64,000 bases of DNA from Aestuariibius insulae (GTDB lineage: Bacteria > Pseudomonadota > Alphaproteobacteria > Rhodobacterales > Rhodobacteraceae), in contig NZ_JBFONW020000003.1 of the NCBI RefSeq assembly GCF_040783535.2, positions 1-64,000 of the forward strand. Direction: 5' to 3'. Positions 50,778 to 58,827 of the stretch are shown piece by piece. Under the pieces are notes generated by a model. The model made no database searches. It saw only the letters and a list, made by a program, of their open reading frames with translations, and was not told the DNA's origin. Both the position numbers and the translations under genes were made by a program. Numbering within the stretch: the stretch's first letter is position 1; each line of letters opens with the position of its first letter.

Positions 50778-52361
50778 TCAGTTAACCGTGATGTCGACCA
50801 CGGTCTGGCTTTGCAGACGCGTTCCCCGAATGGCCTCAGGCACGAAAATGGCCTCTTTGTCATAGGCGTAGATCTGGACGGGCTGATAGATCGGCGCGAA
50901 GACGTACTGGCTCAGAACATACTCATGGTAGGTCGTGAAGTTAGCGACCCGCTCTTCCCATGTACGTGAACCACTCATGGCAGCGAGGTTCATTTCATCT
51001 GCCTTAGGGTCGTTCCACATCGACACGTTCGGATAGCCCAGGCGCTGACCGGAAAAGAACCAGTCGATGATGTCCGCATTGGCCCAGGAATAGGAGCGGA
51101 CCGCCAGCTGATGATCGGTGCCCTTGCGATACTGGTCATTGATAGTGGCGCTGTCAAAGACCGTGATGTCGGCACCAATGCCAACGGCTTTCAACTGGGC
51201 TTGGACCACTTCGGTCACACGTTTGAATTCGGTCCCGTTCTGGGTCCACAGCGCAACCTGCAGTTTGGTCCCGTCCTTTTCCCGAACACCATCAGAGCCC
51301 ATGACCCAGCCGGCTTCCTCCAACGCGGCGGTGGAGCGGTCCGGATCGTAGGAAATTTTGAGCGCCGGATCGACGTTTGCCGCCAACAGCGAGTCGATCA
51401 AAAAGGTATTGGCGACCGAACCGACGCCGCCGTAGAGATTATCCAGAATTTCCTTCTGGTTGATGGCAAAGGCGGTGGCCTCGCGCACCTTGATATCGGT
51501 GAATGGCTCAACGGTCGTATTGATGGGGATGTAGAACAAACCGGTCCCGGGCATTGTACCGACTTGAACCGACGCCTCGCCTTCAAGGCGTGGCAGGAAG
51601 TCGGTTGGCACGCTGTAAAGCAGGTCCACACCGCCAGTGCTGAGTTCAAGGAAGGCGGTGGAGTCCTCCGATATCTCTCGGAACGTCAGCGTCTTGATAT
51701 GCGGCGCGCCTTGGTTCTCTGACAGATCGGACGCCCATGCGTAATCCTCGTTTGCCGACAGCACCGTTTCCTGACCAACCGTGAAGCTTTCTAGTTTGAA
51801 GGGCCCAGAGCCTACCGCAGAGGTCACGCCGAAATCATCACCCAGCGCATCGAAGGCTTTGGGCGAGGGAATACTCATGAAACCCGATGACATGTTCGAC
51901 AAGAGGTTTGGATCGGGATTCGCCATCACGAACCTGACGGTCAAATCGTCGATCACTTCGACGCTTTCGATAGCGGCTGTCATGAACGCATTTTCGGTCT
52001 CGGCGAATTGCGGAATCCACCACACGATGGTTTCCGCGTTGAATGGCTCACCATCGTGGAAGGTCACTCCCTCGCGCAGCTTGAATGTCCACGACATGCC
52101 GTCGGCCGTCGATTCCCACTCGGTCGCAAGCTGGCCGTGGAATGTCTGGTCGGCGTCCTGAATGACCATACGGTCAAAGATCAGGGTAATTGCATCGTTG
52201 AGTTGAGTGCCGTTGATCGGGTTGTAACTCGGCGTGCCGACGTTCTGTGCGGAAACGACGAATGTCGCTTCCTGAGCGTTGGCGACAATGGCAAGACCAA
52301 ACACGCCGGCTGAAACCAGCATTGAGCTTGCGAAAAGTCGTGTCTTGGAGATATAGCGCAT
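50778..52361 (-). CDS. Oligopeptide-type ABC transporter substrate-binding protein (SBP_bac_5)
   Basis: A 527-residue periplasmic protein with a signal peptide (RYISKTRLFASSMLVSAGVFGLAIVANA) and the SBP_bac_5 pattern: LATEWESTADGMSWTFKLREGVTFHDGEPF, SPKAFDALG, GSGPFKLES and the late YVFAPIYQPVQIYAYD. It captures a peptide or similar cationic compound for the BCDF transporter. ATG 52361 has AAGGAA 8 bases upstream; the frame opens ten codons earlier. First gene of the leftward operon. Confidence 0.92.
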   Translation of the reverse strand: MRYISKTRLFASSMLVSAGVFGLAIVANAQEATFVVSAQNVGTPSYNPINGTQLNDAITLIFDRMVIQDADQTFHGQLATEWESTADGMSWTFKLREGVTFHDGEPFNAETIVWWIPQFAETENAFMTAAIESVEVIDDLTVRFVMANPDPNLLSNMSSGFMSIPSPKAFDALGDDFGVTSAVGSGPFKLESFTVGQETVLSANEDYAWASDLSENQGAPHIKTLTFREISEDSTAFLELSTGGVDLLYSVPTDFLPRLEGEASVQVGTMPGTGLFYIPINTTVEPFTDIKVREATAFAINQKEILDNLYGGVGSVANTFLIDSLLAANVDPALKISYDPDRSTAALEEAGWVMGSDGVREKDGTKLQVALWTQNGTEFKRVTEVVQAQLKAVGIGADITVFDSATINDQYRKGTDHQLAVRSYSWANADIIDWFFSGQRLGYPNVSMWNDPKADEMNLAAMSGSRTWEERVANFTTYHEYVLSQYVFAPIYQPVQIYAYDKEAIFVPEAIRGTRLQSQTVVDITVN

Positions 52362-52403
52362 TGCAGAATTCCTTGTTGTTATTGTTATCAATGGTGGTCT
52401 GCG

Positions 52404-53303
52404 TCAGGCCGATTTGCTCCCTGACTGAGATGTGCGATTGCTAGGTTTTCCGATATAGCCGGTGAACCGGCTATATAGCTGCGTGACGGTTTCCATCCTC
52501 GCTTCGACCTTCGGGCCGAGCTCCAGAAACACGCCGTTGACTAACAGGTTGGCCAAACTTGCCATCTGGGCCGTGGATTCCCAGAATTGGTTGAATTCGG
52601 TGGGGACGACGAACATCTCGTCGACAAGATCGCGCCCCCAGTCGCAGAATGGATCGGTCACCAGTGTCACTGGAATCCCGGCCTTCTTTGCTTCGATCGC
52701 AAGGTCACGCGACAACCTCGAATAGCGGCGGGCCTCGAACATCACGAGGCACGACTGGGTGGGGTCCGAGACCAGCACTTCGGCAAAACTGCCCCCGGCA
52801 AGGTCGAGCATCCGCACGCCGTCGCGCAGATATTGCAATTGATTGACCAGTATCTGCGCCATACCCCGTTCGGTCTGGAACCCGACCGCGTAGACATTGG
52901 GAGTGGTCGCCAACCGTTTCACGACGCGCGTCCATTCCGACGTCCGCGCAAGTTCGTAAATCGCGACCAGCGCCGAGATTTCAAGTTCCAGCCCGGCCGC
53001 GAGCTGATCCTCGCCCGCGGCTGCCCTCTTGCGTAGATCCTGAAGCCTGTCGCTGACGAGCCAAGGTTGCTGGCCTATGTCCTGCTTCAAATGGTCCTTC
53101 AGGTCCTTGAAGCTCTTGTAGCCTAAGGTCCTGCAAAATCGACCGACCGTCGGCTCGCTTACTTCGACTTTCGCTGCCAGGCTGGCTGCCGTTTCAAACG
53201 GAAGGTTGGACAATTCCGAGAGCATGAAGTTTGCCAGTATCCGGTCGGCCTTCGAGGCTGTGGCCAGACTGGTTGTCAATCGCTCGCGAACGGATGCGCT
53301 CAT
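52404..53303 (-). CDS. RpiR/MurR family transcriptional regulator
   Basis: A 299-residue regulator with an N-terminal RpiR helix-turn-helix (SKADRILANFMLSELSNLPFETAASLAAKVEVSEPTVGRFCRTLGYKSF in this order). A C-terminal SIS sugar-phosphate-type domain follows (VYAVGFQTERGMAQILVNQL, CLVMFEARRYSRLSRDLAIEAKKAGIPVTLVTD). The ATG 53303 gives the family start. It lies 42 bases upstream of the binding-protein gene on the same strand and is divergent from the FAD oxidase. It is likely to control both. Confidence 0.9.
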   Translation of the reverse strand: MSASVRERLTTSLATASKADRILANFMLSELSNLPFETAASLAAKVEVSEPTVGRFCRTLGYKSFKDLKDHLKQDIGQQPWLVSDRLQDLRKRAAAGEDQLAAGLELEISALVAIYELARTSEWTRVVKRLATTPNVYAVGFQTERGMAQILVNQLQYLRDGVRMLDLAGGSFAEVLVSDPTQSCLVMFEARRYSRLSRDLAIEAKKAGIPVTLVTDPFCDWGRDLVDEMFVVPTEFNQFWESTAQMASLANLLVNGVFLELGPKVEARMETVTQLYSRFTGYIGKPSNRTSQSGSKSA

Positions 53304-53328
53304 ACCCGAGTATCCCCTTCTGGTGGCG

Positions 53329-53352
53329 AAAATGAAAGTTTTATAACATTTT
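53329..53352. promoter_or_regulatory. Candidate operator upstream of the RpiR-type gene
   Basis: AAAATG at 53329-53334 and CATTTT at 53347-53352 form an inverted repeat with a 12-base AT-rich spacer, 26 bases upstream of the regulator start and in the region shared with the divergent oxidase gene. Confidence 0.4.
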
Positions 53353-53520
53353 GTCAAAGCATTTAATTTTTATTGCAGCTTAAATGATCTGCATCTGTTA
53401 CCGGTTGAAGATCAGATGGTGAGTGATGGCAAGATGCCGCAACGTTCCCGTCCCGTTTGCCATCTCTCGAACTGGCGAGGGCCCACTTGACCGGCTGAAA
53501 ATGAAAGACGAGTCAACACT

Positions 53521-54672
53521 ATGTACCATTACGCCGTCATCGGTGCCGGAATTGCAGGTGCCTCGGTGGCCTTCGAACTCGCCCAGATCGGAACCGTCGC
53601 ATTGATTGAGGCAGAGTCTCGGGCCGGCTATCACAGCACGGGACGGTCGGCGGCGCTCTATACACCCAACTACGGAAACGCCGTGGTACGCGGGATCAAT
53701 GCAGGAAGCGGTCCGTTCCTGGTTGATCCGCCAAGTGGCTTCGCTGATCATCCCCTGCTCTCACCACGTGGGTTGCTGACGATTGCCGGGGCTGGACAAG
53801 AGGCCCGCCTCGACACGATCGTGGCGTCTGCCGCGGATGAGGCGCCGGTTCACCACTTGTCGGCGACACAGGCTCTGGCGCTTGTGCCGCTTCTGCGTCC
53901 GGAAGTGGTCGCTGCGGCGTCCTATGAATCAGGCGTAATGGACATCGATGTGGACGCGCTTCATCAGGCTTACTTACGTGGTTTCAAGGCGTTGGATGGA
54001 CATCTCCTATGCAATGCGCGTGTGCGAGGGATTGACCGCCGCGCAGGGCAATGGAGTATCGAGGTCGCCGGCAGCACAGTTGAGGCCGCCGTTGTGATCA
54101 ACGCCGCCGGCGCATGGGCGGATGAAATTGGGGCGATGGCCGGCGCCCGGACACTCGGGCTGGTCCCGAAGCGTAGAAGCGCAATTGTCGCCGATGCACC
54201 TGTGGGCATGAGTATACAATCGCTACCCGCCGTCGACATGGCCGACTCGGAGGCATATCTCAAACCCGAAGCAGGGCTCATAATGGCGTCGTTCGGCGAC
54301 GAAACACCGACCGAACCACAAGACGCGCAGCCCGAAGAGCTCGACATTGCTCTGGCCGCTGATTGGCTCCAGCGTCACACCGTTATAGACGTGTGCCGCA
54401 TAGCACACAGTTGGGCCGGACTTCGGACTTTCGTGTCCGACGGCGCCCCGGTCGTGGGATTCGATGGTGCGCTAGACGACTTCTTCTGGCTCGCAGCGCA
54501 GGGTGGTTATGGGATCATGATGGGACCGGCACTGGCGAAAGCATCCAAGTCTCTTATCCGACACAACCGCTTACCGGACGATCTCGAACAGCGCGGCGTG
54601 TCCCAAAGCGCAATCTCGCCCGCACGTCTGTCAGAGGTGCCATCTCGATCAGCTATCGAGTCATCTACTTGA
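53521..54672 (+). CDS. FAD-dependent amino-acid oxidase/dehydrogenase (DadA/glycine-oxidase type)
   Basis: A 383-residue flavoprotein. The ADP-binding loop YHYAVIGAGIAGASVAFEL starts the protein, TGRSAALYTPNYGN follows as in D-amino-acid dehydrogenases, VVINAAGAWADEIGAMAG is in the middle, and the C-terminal WAGLRTFVSDGAPVVGFD and AAQGGYGIMMGPALA complete the DAO fold. It probably oxidises an amine or amino acid delivered by the divergent transporter and M81 hydrolase operon. The substrate is unknown. Confidence 0.9.
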   Translation: MYHYAVIGAGIAGASVAFELAQIGTVALIEAESRAGYHSTGRSAALYTPNYGNAVVRGINAGSGPFLVDPPSGFADHPLLSPRGLLTIAGAGQEARLDTIVASAADEAPVHHLSATQALALVPLLRPEVVAAASYESGVMDIDVDALHQAYLRGFKALDGHLLCNARVRGIDRRAGQWSIEVAGSTVEAAVVINAAGAWADEIGAMAGARTLGLVPKRRSAIVADAPVGMSIQSLPAVDMADSEAYLKPEAGLIMASFGDETPTEPQDAQPEELDIALAADWLQRHTVIDVCRIAHSWAGLRTFVSDGAPVVGFDGALDDFFWLAAQGGYGIMMGPALAKASKSLIRHNRLPDDLEQRGVSQSAISPARLSEVPSRSAIESST

Positions 54673-55144
54673 CTGATCAACTTGAATTCGCCGTTCCCAG
54701 CCAATTTGAAATGTCGTTGCAAAATCGCAAGCTGCTTGCGACCAGTCGCAGTACGGTCATCTGCCATATTGCGAAGCTTCGCCGTTGATCAGCGCCCTCC
54801 TTCGACAAGCTGCGTCGTGATGGCCGCTGTCCTGGCAAAAGCCCGCAATGGGCTGCTTCCGAGCTTATCAAGGACAGCTATCTGCGGATTTTGTCTGCCA
54901 GTGTGGCCCGCTTCATCGGTCAAAGTGGGTTCTTGTGGGGCCATCAATGCGGTGAGGAACCAGTATGATCGAAAGCACCGGTCGCGCTGAGATCGGCCCA
55001 TACCGGACATTGAGTTCGAGGCGGATGCTGCGAAGCAGCGTTACGTATGGGTATAGCCCAACGAGACGTTCCACCGTTCGCGACAGATGGCCGAGGCACC
55101 GCGATTGGTAGGCCGGTGTCTCCCTCGCCTCAGATCTTCGCCGG
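54673..55144. other. Intergenic stretch (472 bp) without a supported gene
   Basis: Open frames of up to about 170 codons occur on both strands but carry no motifs or ribosome-binding sites and extend into neighbouring genes in the wrong frame. The sequence separates the M81/oxidase cluster from the second, incomplete transporter. Confidence 0.5.
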
Positions 55145-56152
55145 TTAAGCCGGCTCTTCGACCCGGAGCGGATGATGGCAGGCCACGTCCCCGCCCGCGC
55201 CCGACGCCGCGCGGCGCGGCACCGTTGATCGGCAGAGGTCCGTCGCTTGGTCGCAGCGCGGGTGGTAATGGCATCCCGGCGGCGGATCGAGGGGGGACGG
55301 AATCTCGCCCTCGATCGGCCGGAACTCCTGCCGGCGGCGGTCGAGGCGTGGCACCTGGGCCAAGAGGTCGCGCGTATAGGGGTGCCGGGGGTGGCCGAAG
55401 ATCGCATCGGTCGGGGCCATCTCGACAATGCGGCCCAGATACATGATCGCGACCCGGTCGGCGATGTGCTCGACCACGCTGAGGTCGTGGCTGATGAAGA
55501 GGTAGGTCAGGCCCAACTCCTCGCGCAGGTCCGCGAACAGGTTGATGACCTGCGCCTGGATCGACACATCGAGCGCGGCGATGGCTTCGTCGCAGACGAG
55601 GAAGCGGGGCTTCACGGCCAGGGCGCGGGCGATGCCGATCCGCTGGCGCTGCCCGCCCGAGAACTGGTGCGGGTAGCGGCGCTTGAGGCCGGGATCGAGT
55701 CCGACCTTCCGCATCAGGTCGTCTACGTAGTCCGGTGCCTCGGCGGCCGTGACGATGCCGTGCAGGCGGGGGGCCTCGGCGACGATGTCCTCGACCCTGA
55801 GCCGCGGGTTGAGCGACGAGGACGGGTCCTGGAAGATCATCTGCACGTCGAGATTGGCGCGGCGGCGTGCCTTGGCGTCCATTCGGTCGAGGGACGTGCC
55901 GTCAAAGAGCATTTCGCCGTCGCTCGCGGCGTGGATGCCCGCTACGACCCGGCCCAGCGTAGATTTGCCGCAGCCCGACTCGCCGACCAGCCCCAGCACC
56001 TCACCCGGCCGGATGGAGAGGTCTACGCCGTCGACGGCGTGAACCGTCTCCTCGCGCACGTTCGCGCCCAGGCGGCCCGCGATCCGGCCCGCGAGATCGA
56101 GACGCTTGGTGAAACGCTTAGAGACGCCGCGCAATTCGATCAGGGGTGTCAT
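55145..56152 (-). CDS. Second oligopeptide-type ABC ATPase (OppF type)
   Basis: A 335-residue, apparently complete ATPase: Walker A GESGCGKST, Q-loop MIFQDPSSSLNPRLR, signature FSGGQRQRIGIA, Walker B FLVCDEAIAALD (the usual DEP is DEA here) and switch ISHDLS. The C-terminal extension has GCHYHPRCDQATDLC. It overlaps the truncated OppD-type gene by four bases. No permease or binding-protein genes of this system are present, so it is probably an orphan remnant of an operon cut at about 56,835. Confidence 0.9.
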   Translation of the reverse strand: MTPLIELRGVSKRFTKRLDLAGRIAGRLGANVREETVHAVDGVDLSIRPGEVLGLVGESGCGKSTLGRVVAGIHAASDGEMLFDGTSLDRMDAKARRRANLDVQMIFQDPSSSLNPRLRVEDIVAEAPRLHGIVTAAEAPDYVDDLMRKVGLDPGLKRRYPHQFSGGQRQRIGIARALAVKPRFLVCDEAIAALDVSIQAQVINLFADLREELGLTYLFISHDLSVVEHIADRVAIMYLGRIVEMAPTDAIFGHPRHPYTRDLLAQVPRLDRRRQEFRPIEGEIPSPLDPPPGCHYHPRCDQATDLCRSTVPRRAASGAGGDVACHHPLRVEEPA

Positions 56153-56832
56153 GCCATGGCCTCGCGCGAGGCGGCGAAGGGATCAATGCAGCGATAGGCC
56201 CGCACCCCTTCTTGGGTGACGCCGGGTGGGACGTTGCAGCGCCCCGTGGCGCGCTTGCAGCGGGGCGCGAAGGGGCAGCCCGGCGGCAGGGCCAGCATGT
56301 TCGGGGCCATTCCCTCGATCTGATAAAGACGCTGGCCCCGGGCGTTCGAGGATGGCACCGAGCCCAGCAGGCCGTAGGTATAAGGGTGGCGGGGATCATC
56401 GATTACATCACCGGTCGGCCCCGTCTCGACGATCCGGCCCGCATACATGACGGCGATCCGGTCCGCGAGGCCCGCCACCACGGCGAGGTCGTGGGTGATC
56501 CAGATCATCGCGGTGCCGGTGCGGCGCACCAGCTTCTGCGCCTCGTGGAGGATCTGAGATTGGATCGTGACATCGAGTGCGGTCGTCGGCTCGTCGGCGA
56601 TGATGAGGTCGGGCTCGTTCAGGAAGGCGATGGCGATGGCCACACGCTGCCGCATCCCGCCGGAAAGCTGATGGGGATAGGCGCGCAGCCGCTCTTCGGG
56701 GGCCGGAATGCCGACCATGCCGAGGGCATCGCGGGACCGGGCAAGCGCCGTCCGCCGGTCCACCTTTTCGTGCGCGAGGATCGCCTCGACCATTTGGACG
56801 TCGATCCTAAGGACCGGGTTCAGCGTCATCAT
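56149..56832 (-). pseudogene. 5'-truncated oligopeptide ABC ATPase (OppD type)
   Basis: The remaining C-terminal two thirds of an OppD-type ATPase: similarity begins abruptly at MTLNPVLRI (the Q-loop region DPMTLNPV in relatives), then YPHQLSGGMRQRVAIA (signature), LIIADEPTTALD (Walker B), ITHDLAVVAG (switch) and PPGCPFAPRCKRATGRC. About 100 N-terminal residues with Walker A are absent. The frame stays open rightward to 56934, but those codons are the antisense of the neighbouring Asp-rich gene. Without Walker A the product cannot bind ATP normally. Confidence 0.85.
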
Positions 56833-56860
56833 CCGGGATGTCGCAATCCACGCTGTCGAC

Positions 56861-58072
56861 ATGGACACCGACACCGACATGGACGGCACGCTCGAGGTCG
56901 CGGACGATACGACCGAGACGGACGACATGGGCATGATCGTCTATGTCAACAATGACGACGACGGCGGGATGGGGAACGATGCGGTCTCCAACGACGTGAT
57001 CGACGGTGCGACGGACAAGACCGAGCTGTCTGAACTCACGATCCGCCGGAACGCCGCCATCGCAGCCGGTTCGACACTCACCCTCGAGGTATCCGACAAG
57101 ACGAAAATCCGCATCTTCGACGAGACTGACACGGCGCGAATCGGTCCCCCCGCCGCCGATGGAGGACCGGACGCGGCGAGCTACGACATTCCGATTGCAG
57201 GCATCACCGCGGGCGATCTCGTTTATCTTGTCGAAGCCGTCCACGGCGGCGAGATCGACGTGACGCTGACCCTTCGCGATGCCGCATCCAACGTGATTGG
57301 CACCGACGAGATCAAGCTTCAGAACAATGTCCATCGCGAGCCCGGCAACACCTACTCGACCATCCGCAATCGAATCACCGCGCGTCAAGCGCAGGCGGGC
57401 CTGATCGGCCTCAAGGGATCGCTGACTGGGGCGCAGCCGGTTGTCTCATGGGACCCAACGCCGCCGCGGTTCAAGACGACATCCTACTGGATCTCGCTTC
57501 AGCGCAACGACATCTCGAAGTGGATCCAAACAGGAGTGCGCGCGAAACTGGACACTGCGGGCACCTCGACGGCCGAGCTCTATTTCGAGTTCGTCCCTGA
57601 CTACCCCGGCTACTCGGCGACACCGCCCACCTCGCCACTAGGCTACCAGATATTCACGAAGGCCGGGGCGGGTTGGACCACCGGCGACTTCGAGGTGGAG
57701 TTGACGGACAGCACGACCGGGGAGGCCGAGGCACGCCATGTCGGCTCAGCATGGAAAACCGTGACGCACGCATCGATGATCGGGTCCTCTTTCCAGAACC
57801 TCCAAATCGGCACAGAGCCGAAACAGACGGTCTCGCGCATCCCCGGGTCGAGCGGCTCGCATGCCACCGTCACCAATCTTGAATACCGCGACGGCACCGG
57901 GTGGAACCCAACGACGCTTACCCGTACCGATATCGAGATCGATAGCACCGATGGCCGCGGCAACGTCACCAGCGTCAGCGCCGTGGCGCCTTCCAACACC
58001 GCCGATCTTGACGACATGAACTACGAGTGGGTCAGCGGAACCGAGTTCGAGATTTGGGACGATAGAAATTGA
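56861..58072 (+). CDS. Asp-rich secreted-type protein, probably missing its N-terminus
   Basis: About 403 residues from ATG 56861; the frame is open back to 56708 through the antisense of the ABC ATPase. It opens with an Asp-rich stretch (MDTDTDMDGTLEVADD, then VYVNNDDDGGMGN). This is the kind seen in internal calcium-binding-type linkers of large secreted proteins, not at a natural N-terminus. The C-terminal half is beta-rich (SYWISLQRNDISKWIQTGV, AELYFEFVPDYPGY, GDFEVELTDSTTG) and faintly recalls the beta-sandwich of G1-type or lectin-like domains. No signal peptide is present. I infer a 5'-truncated remnant of a larger gene. It overlaps the next gene by TGATG. Confidence 0.6.
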   Translation: MDTDTDMDGTLEVADDTTETDDMGMIVYVNNDDDGGMGNDAVSNDVIDGATDKTELSELTIRRNAAIAAGSTLTLEVSDKTKIRIFDETDTARIGPPAADGGPDAASYDIPIAGITAGDLVYLVEAVHGGEIDVTLTLRDAASNVIGTDEIKLQNNVHREPGNTYSTIRNRITARQAQAGLIGLKGSLTGAQPVVSWDPTPPRFKTTSYWISLQRNDISKWIQTGVRAKLDTAGTSTAELYFEFVPDYPGYSATPPTSPLGYQIFTKAGAGWTTGDFEVELTDSTTGEAEARHVGSAWKTVTHASMIGSSFQNLQIGTEPKQTVSRIPGSSGSHATVTNLEYRDGTGWNPTTLTRTDIEIDSTDGRGNVTSVSAVAPSNTADLDDMNYEWVSGTEFEIWDDRN

Positions 58073-58728
58073 TGCGATACCTGCTTCTCACTCTCCTTCT
58101 GCTCCTCGCCGTCGCCGCGCGCGCGCAGGACGATGCGGTCGGCCTCACCGAGCGTGCCGAGACGAGGGCCGCGCGTATACTTGCGCTGAACCGCAACGAT
58201 ATGGAGGGCCGTATCAAGCCGATCTCGCCCCGGCGGGGCATCGCGTTTATCGAGCAAGCCCCGGAGGTGCGGCCCGCGATCCTCCACGATCTCGTCCTCG
58301 GCGAACGGCGGACAGACGTGCCCGTCACCGCCTTCCTTGCGCGGGACGGCGGGCTGCTGCGGCTTGAGTCGGTCGCGACCATCGAGGACCCGCGCCGCAT
58401 GAGCGTCGATGTCCAGGAACAGGGCACACGCGATTCCGGCCGCCGGATCGTGGAGATGAATGCGATCACGGACCGGCAGTCCCTCGCGGTGGCATAGGAC
58501 CTGATCGAACGGCGGGTCCCGTTGGAGAAGATCGACGAGTTCGAAATCCTCAGCGTGTTGTTCGACTTCGGCGACGAAGGGCCGCCGCGCCCGGCACTGA
58601 TCTTTCACCTCTGGGGCCCCGAGAACCCGCTCGGAATGCCCGAAGACCTCCCGGAGCTCGCGAAAAACCGTATCCGCATCATTTACGACATCGAGCGCGG
58701 AGAAATCTCCGCAGACAACCTGCTTTAG
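58072..58728 (+). pseudogene. Secreted protein gene interrupted by an in-frame TAG
   Basis: The first part (141 codons) starts with a clear signal peptide (MRYLLLTLLLLLAVAARAQ) and continues to SLAVA, then TAG at 58495-58497. The same frame resumes at once with DLIERRVPLEKIDEFEILSVLFDFG and runs 76 more codons to a TAG at 58726-58728. Composition and frame are unbroken across the stop, so the natural product was probably about 218 residues. No domain is recognised. It could be a recent nonsense mutation, a sequencing error, or two short products. Confidence 0.6.
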
Positions 58729-58827
58729 AAGGTCCGGACGACACCGCCGGCGGTCCGTCACGCCGCATCTGGACGCGAAATGCAAGGGAGCCTGCACCCG
58801 ACACGCAGATGAAAGAGGAGAGATAGA

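Noticed and set aside
56708..56860. Upstream extension of the Asp-rich gene to an ATG at 56708
   Set aside because: This part is the exact antisense of a conserved ABC ATPase region, so the open frame is accidental.
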